From the NCBI RefSeq assembly GCF_000499385.1, contig NW_013655111.1, positions 129,001 through 193,000 on the forward strand: a stretch of DNA of 64,000 nt, written 5' to 3'. The notes under the pieces are model-generated. The model searched no databases. It worked only from the letters and a program-made list of their open reading frames with translations, and had not been told where the DNA came from. How positions within the stretch are numbered: position 1 is the first letter of the stretch; every line of letters starts with the position of its first letter. Below are positions 59,401-64,000 of this stretch, piece after piece. Made by a program: the position numbers and the translations under genes. This stretch comes from Eimeria necatrix. Its lineage: Eukaryota; Apicomplexa; Conoidasida; Eucoccidiorida; Eimeriidae.

Positions 59401-61344
59401 TAGGACCGTCCGAACCGGACCTTCCATGCGTGGTCACATTGACGCTGCTTTTGTGTTCACCAGGTATTCCGATCCAGTGCGGAAGACTTTGAGAGGGCCC
59501 AGCAACGGCGAGTGGCGATGCTGAGCTCGGACAGCCGGGATGGCCGCGATGCTGACGTTAAGGTGCTGAACTTGGTGAGTTTTGGGGTTGATTTCCCAGA
59601 AGCATGCATTCATGACTTCTTCAAAGCCTGCGTTCCTGGTGCAGTAATCCTGATACAAGGATCGAAGGAGACATTGGGAACGAGGGTGAATCGATGTTTT
59701 GGATGGTTTTACTGCAGACCGTCCTCAAACTGCGGGGACTGCCGTGGACTTGCACTGAAATGAATGTCGTCAACTTTTTTCAAGGTGCGCCTTCACACGC
59801 TATAACAGCCCGTATGGCGTATGGCAGAGCTGCTCATTTGTTTTTCAGGCTGTGTTTTAGGAACTGGCTGCTATGTTTCACTTCAGAGCATGGTTTTGAG
59901 ATTGGGCTCGACTCTGTCGTGTTGGGCGTCGCGGTGGACGGTAGGATGAATGGTATTGCGTACGTTGAACTGCCAGACGCAGCCACTGCAGATGCAGCGA
60001 AGGAGAAGTTGCACAGGAAATACCTTGGCCGCCGGTTTGTCGAGGTGCGGCTGCGGAACGATGCACGCCATAGCAGGCATTTCGTGACAGATGCGCTGCA
60101 TCGCACTTATGTTTTGAACAGTTGGATAATTTTCTGGTTTCCGCTACTTAGATTTCGTTAGTTAGATCTAACTGCAATGCATTCGCTGCGCGCTTGCTTC
60201 GGTACCTTTAGGTATATCCGTCAACTCGAGAGGAAATGCATAGAGCAAAGCGGCCTGGGAGGATCATACCACCTGACGTGGGTGTGGGTGTGGGTGCCAT
60301 GCGCATGCCCCGTCCAGTAAACGTGAGATATAGGGCTAGATTATGCTCGGTCACTCTTTCGTGCTAAACTGCTTGTTTATGCTCATTGGCATGAACACGC
60401 GCTTGCGTACTATTGTTTCTTGCGTGACAGGCTCGTATGATGGGGGCCACTGCCCAGGGACCCTATAGCGGAGGTTACGCGCCGGCGCCGCAGCCATACG
60501 GAACCATGGCGACAGGTATGGGATCCGCTCAAGGTTACGGGGGCATGGATGGCATGGGGGCGCCACAGGGAGGCTATGGTGGCTATGGTGCCCCCAGTGA
60601 TATCTACGGAGGGTACGGAGGTGCTACTCAGCAGGCGGCCTACACCCAATCACCTGCACAAGTTGTGCAGAGTCCACCTGTACAGGATGTCGCTCCTATT
60701 CCCGTTGGATGGAATTATACTGTCTTGAGACTCAGAGGAATGCCATTCAATGCAAATGAGCAGCACATTGTGGTGAGAGAGCGACGAAGTGGAACTTCGG
60801 AAGCATTTGAGCAAAGCTCATGGTAGTTCAATTTCTGGCTGGAATGCCTTCTCGGCTCATGGGTGCAGCAGCTTCTGTGTTTCCTTCTTCAGCAATTCTT
60901 CCAAGGTTTCCACATGACAGCCATTCTTCCCTCAACTATCCCTATAGATGGACGGCCTTCTGGAGAGGCGTACGTTCAGTTTTCGGACGTTAGTGAAACC
61001 TGGCGAGCCCTGCAGGCAAAGAATGGTGCTCGGATGGATCGGCGGTATATTGAGCTTTTCCCTGCAAGCAAGCAGGAGATGACCTTTGCAGCACAGGGAG
61101 GGGACCCCCGAGGTGAGTCAATTGACAGGTTCCAATTAACATCTCTTCAGGTGCACTTGCACTTAGCATATAGACGACTGGCCATCAAAGGGTCGGCTGG
61201 TTTGGCCTGATGGGACGTGAATTTCCCTTGGGGCTGCCGTTGGGGCTGCCATAACAGCTTTCAGCTAAGGCGTGTTTAGCTGTGTTTGTGTGGTCCCTTG
61301 CACTTGTTGCTTCAGCGTTCAGAGAACGAGACCGGACGTTTTAG
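56414..61344 (+). CDS. ESRP: ESRP/Fusilli-like splicing regulator: degenerate exonuclease domain plus three RRMs
   Basis: RNA-binding protein with the ESRP/Fusilli domain order. Exons: 56414-56667, 56935 to about 57110, about 57397-57595, 57661 to about 57765, about 58560-58918, 59161-59265, 59464-59574, 59718-59784, 59887-60044, 60212-60322, 60431-60772, 60893-61112 and 61316-61344. After an Ala-rich start comes LFVVDFSFVKAGNITEVVE then ISWIVFDVATRQSLEEVSVL, matching the ESRP N-terminal DnaQ-like fold; the DxE pair reads DFS, so catalysis is unlikely. RRM1 is THIRLRGLPWDVNEDAI to GEAYVNVHTTEMRDLAVRML. RRM2 is TVLKLRGLPWTCTEMNVVNF to GIAYVELPDAATADAAKEKL and GRRFVE, then VYPSTREEM. A Gly/Tyr/Met-rich linker leads to RRM3, LRLRGMPFNANEQHIV to GEAYVQFSDVSETWRAL and RRYIELFPASKQEM. 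The RGLPW/RGMPF signatures are hnRNP H/F-type quasi-RRMs. The middle (57.8-58.7 kb) and 3' end are uncertain. Confidence 0.85.
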
Positions 61345-63069
61345 CTCTCGGCATCCGATTGTTCCTGTTTTGGGCTCCGCAAAGAGTGTGGGATTCGCAG
61401 CAGCAGGTTCGTGCTGCAAGTGGTGAAATCGCGGTCGTTGTTGAGAGTCTTACAAACAAGTGGCTTTGAGGAGCTTCCTGCGGATTAGCAACAGATTAGC
61501 AACTTGTCACAGGCGATTCTCAATGGCAATAACGATGCGAACGCACTGGATTGTACCTATTGTTGGAATTATGCGGACACCCCAGTCACAAGCCGCTGCA
61601 TTCTTGTCTGTGTCCCATGCGAAGGCGCATGGTGTGAGGTGGTCTCCACGTCGCTGCTGAGCATTGCCTTGTTAGTGAAAGACGGATCGTGGGGCTGGTA
61701 TTTTAGCTAACATGCGCTAGCTACACGCGAGAATTGACTGCGCTCTTTTTGACTTCGAGTATCTGGCTACGTTGTTCTCACGTCATCTTTAGGGAGCACT
61801 ATGTGAAGAGCATTTCGGGCGCCAAAGCCACGTGTATGTAGTGCCAGTGCATGCTGTTGTGTCTCGCCATCGAGCTCATAGAGAGCGTGCTGAGCCTCAT
61901 GCTATCGTAAGGATTGTTTTATTTTATTAGGGGGATCAGTTGAGTGCACTTCTTTCGAGCTAGGGCATAAGCAGATATGCGTAAATTACTCGTATACGGA
62001 CTGGTCAACACGCGTACGTGTCTGAACTGTATTGTAGCATCAATGATGCGTGCCAAGTTGTTCTTATTTTAATGGGCGGATTTTGCGGAGACGGCTCTAC
62101 AGCGAAACGTACGATGTGCGCAGACGCCACAGGTTAAACCCTTGCAGCACGAGACACTTCATATTTTCTGGACAACTTCATAGACTTTCGTGAAGTTGAG
62201 CCAAATGATGCGTCCAGGACAGGACAGCTAGGCAGTGGGCACGCGGCAGAATATCTAGAGTGCCACCTGCCCATCCAGAAGCAAGTGGCGCACTTCCTCC
62301 TCTCAATGTCTGTTAAAACCGGCTGCCGCCGCACTAGTGAGGGTCAGGAGAGAGCCCTGCTGCGCTGATCATTCCGTGAGAAAGCACCCACGGCAGCTTG
62401 CATCTTTTCTGCTCCGCGTCATCCAGGATAAATGTTGGATACGTCATGGCTCTGATGCCAGCCTGCCAAATGTTGCGCAGACTTCTCATGACAAATAGCT
62501 GGAAAGTCCCTGCACCCGAATACCCGCGTTGCTGCTTTCTTCCGCTGCAACTTGACTGACTCCGGACGACGCGAAGCCGCAAAAAATACATAGTGTAATC
62601 AGTACTGCATATGATGCTAAAGTGGCTATGCAGAGGAAAAACATATGCGAGCTTCAACACAGCATCTAGGGGATACACTGCTGCTTCCAATGTAAAATTG
62701 GGCACGTCCCAAAAATTGCTGTAGAAGAAGCCACATAGAAGCCCTTGTAGGGGAGCCTCTGCATGATGCCGAATGCACAAAAATATGCGAGCTTTGACAC
62801 TGCATCTAGGAAATACACTAATAGCAAGCATGTGAAAGTGGGAACGTAGACGGTCCCAAAATCACTTCAGGAGCCAAATTAACAAGCTTCTAAAAGCCCC
62901 GCCCCCTTTGCATAATCCCGACAGCACATTAATTGAAAAGCATAAAATTGTGGAGGATTACAAGAGCTCACGGCATCGCAAAACTTTGCCGGTGGGTGAA
63001 GAGTATTTTACGTGGGAGGCGGCAGCGCTGGGTTTCCACTGACCAGCGTGTTTGCTGCAAACTTCACCT
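61345..63069. other. Intergenic region, possible 3' exons and a diverged tandem duplication
   Basis: Just after the proposed ESRP-like stop, the frame at 61504-61710 opens after a CACAG acceptor and could be an alternative 3' exon. Minus-strand frames at 62134-62831 lie downstream of the Eimeria family gene and may be its 3' region, but have no recognisable features. A roughly 140-bp diverged duplication lies at 62640-62920. Confidence 0.4.
62640..62920. repeat. Diverged tandem duplication, ~140-bp spacing
   Basis: TATGCGAGCTTCAACAC with GCATCTAGGGGATACACT (from 62644) recurs as TATGCGAGCTTTGACAC with GCATCTAGGAAATACACT (from 62784), followed by looser matches (GTCCCAAAA, AGAAGCC/AAAGCCC). 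This is an old local duplication. Confidence 0.7.
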
Positions 63070-63975
63070 CTAGGTTGTCTCCGAGGTGCCAGAAAACATC
63101 CTATCATCTTCCCGCCAAAGATCCCACAGTCTATTCTCAAACTGACAATTGACGCACAAGCGTGTAAATATCATCTGTTTCAGTTGAACAATCTCTTCAA
63201 GCGGTGGGCGCACTCCTGTCTTATAAATGGACAATGCAGCACTCATACGGGCAGTCCACTCAACCAGACTGTTGGTCTCTGGTAATGCATATCGCTTCTT
63301 CGGAATCTCATAGTCTGTATTCATGCCCTGTACAAGCGGGCGCCACCAACTTTTAGCATCCATTTTGTCCCCAAGCAGCTCGATCGTGCATACCAGGTAA
63401 TCAAGTGCCACAAGCATTGATGCCAACTTCTTAGCCACATAGGTTGGTGCCTTTGTTTTCGTACTCTTGCACAACTTTTTTTTTGCATAATTGGCCAACC
63501 GTTCAGCTGTAGTCAAAAGCAGCTCGACCTCTTCAGCATTTAGTGCAGGCTTCGCAAACAGGTCACGCATTATCACATACATCTGCATTGGGCTTGTGTC
63601 ACCTACATAATTTCCCAGTACACACTCACTACGAAACCTCCGGTGGATATCTTTCCGAAGAACCACAGGCAGCCGCACAAAAGGATGCAAGCTTATGTCC
63701 CTCGAAAAACGCCTCCTTTTCGCCTGCTGGCTTTCCGGCTCAGCGGCATCAGAGCTCAACACCTCCGGCTCCCGATGCATGTCAGCTACATCTCCTAGTG
63801 CGTGTAATGCTTGCTGTGCGTTTTCCTCATAGGCTTCCGATGTGTGCCCCACAGCTGTGGGTTGAGTATCAACACAACCACGGCCATTTCTGCATGCATA
63901 TTCCAAACACGATCCTGATGAAGAACACACTTGCTCGGCAGTCTTTGAGGCCAATGCACCCCAGGTTGCTGTCAT
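63070..63975 (-). CDS. Eimeria-type family protein, function unknown
   Basis: A single open frame of 301 codons with no repeat tracts, unlike its neighbours. After a low-complexity N-terminus and a basic patch (QQAKRRRFSRD) come blocks I remember from many Eimeria predicted proteins: LHPFVRLPVVLRKDIHRRF, MRDLFAKPALNAEEVELL, TTAERLANYAKKKL, VALDYLVCTIELLGDKMDA with SWWRPLVQG, and a C-terminal ICVNCQFENRLWDLWRED-like block (here LCVNCQFENRLWDLWRED). The stop follows at 63070. The frame starts at ATG 63975, only 25 bases from the window edge, so the gene may be 5'-partial or have an upstream exon. No catalytic motif or signal peptide is seen. Family membership rests on recall and was not searched. 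Confidence 0.65.
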   Translation of the reverse strand: MTATWGALASKTAEQVCSSSGSCLEYACRNGRGCVDTQPTAVGHTSEAYEENAQQALHALGDVADMHREPEVLSSDAAEPESQQAKRRRFSRDISLHPFVRLPVVLRKDIHRRFRSECVLGNYVGDTSPMQMYVIMRDLFAKPALNAEEVELLLTTAERLANYAKKKLCKSTKTKAPTYVAKKLASMLVALDYLVCTIELLGDKMDAKSWWRPLVQGMNTDYEIPKKRYALPETNSLVEWTARMSAALSIYKTGVRPPLEEIVQLKQMIFTRLCVNCQFENRLWDLWREDDRMFSGTSETT

Positions 63976-64000
63976 GTGTGCGCGCTCCTGGAGTGCCGCC

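Overview
This window looks like nuclear DNA of an apicomplexan, most likely an Eimeria species. Four things point there: CAG/GCA/AGC triplet tracts that run through coding DNA and give long Gln, Ala and Ser runs; intron-rich genes on both strands with GT-AG splice sites; scattered telomere-like AAACCCT/TTTAGGG words in introns and gaps; and, at the right end, a member of what I remember as a large Eimeria-restricted protein family. Nothing bacterial is seen (no operons, Shine-Dalgarno sites, insertion sequences or CRISPR arrays), and I recognised no tRNA or rRNA. Gene models were built by eye from reading frame, splice sites, intron phase and family alignment from memory; no search was run.

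Left to right: (1) <1-3876, minus: Gln-rich RNA-binding protein with two KH-type domains, running off the left edge. (2) 3.9-13.8 kb: long gene-poor stretch with two small tandem duplications. (3) 13874-18396, plus: two-exon, about 1,478-aa Gln/Ala/Ser-rich protein with a conserved-looking charged C-terminus. (4) 20150-21360, minus: gene A, a multi-exon protein with a C-terminal transmembrane segment. (5) 25324-28220, plus: CFAP298, the clearest orthologue here, a cilium and dynein-arm assembly protein. (6) 29314-30766, minus: gene B, which shares a roughly 72-residue module with gene A. (7) 32020-42984, plus: a three-exon, roughly 3,513-aa helical low-complexity giant. (8) 44293-49080, plus: a plant-type Deg/HtrA serine protease with an Ala-rich insert in its PDZ region. 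(9) 50297-54456, plus: a circularly permuted nucleolar GTPase of the nucleostemin (GNL3) family. (10) 56414-61344, plus: an ESRP/Fusilli-like splicing regulator with a degenerate exonuclease-like domain followed by three RRMs. (11) 63070-63975, minus: the Eimeria family protein.

The genes are independent, not an operon. Two RNA-binding regulators (KH and ESRP-like), a ribosome-biogenesis GTPase, an organellar or secretory protease and a flagellar assembly factor lie among fast-evolving low-complexity proteins. CFAP298 fits the biology, since coccidian microgametes are flagellated. The least expected content is the ESRP architecture in an apicomplexan, the A/B paralogue pair of unknown function, and the low-complexity inserts inside otherwise conserved domains.
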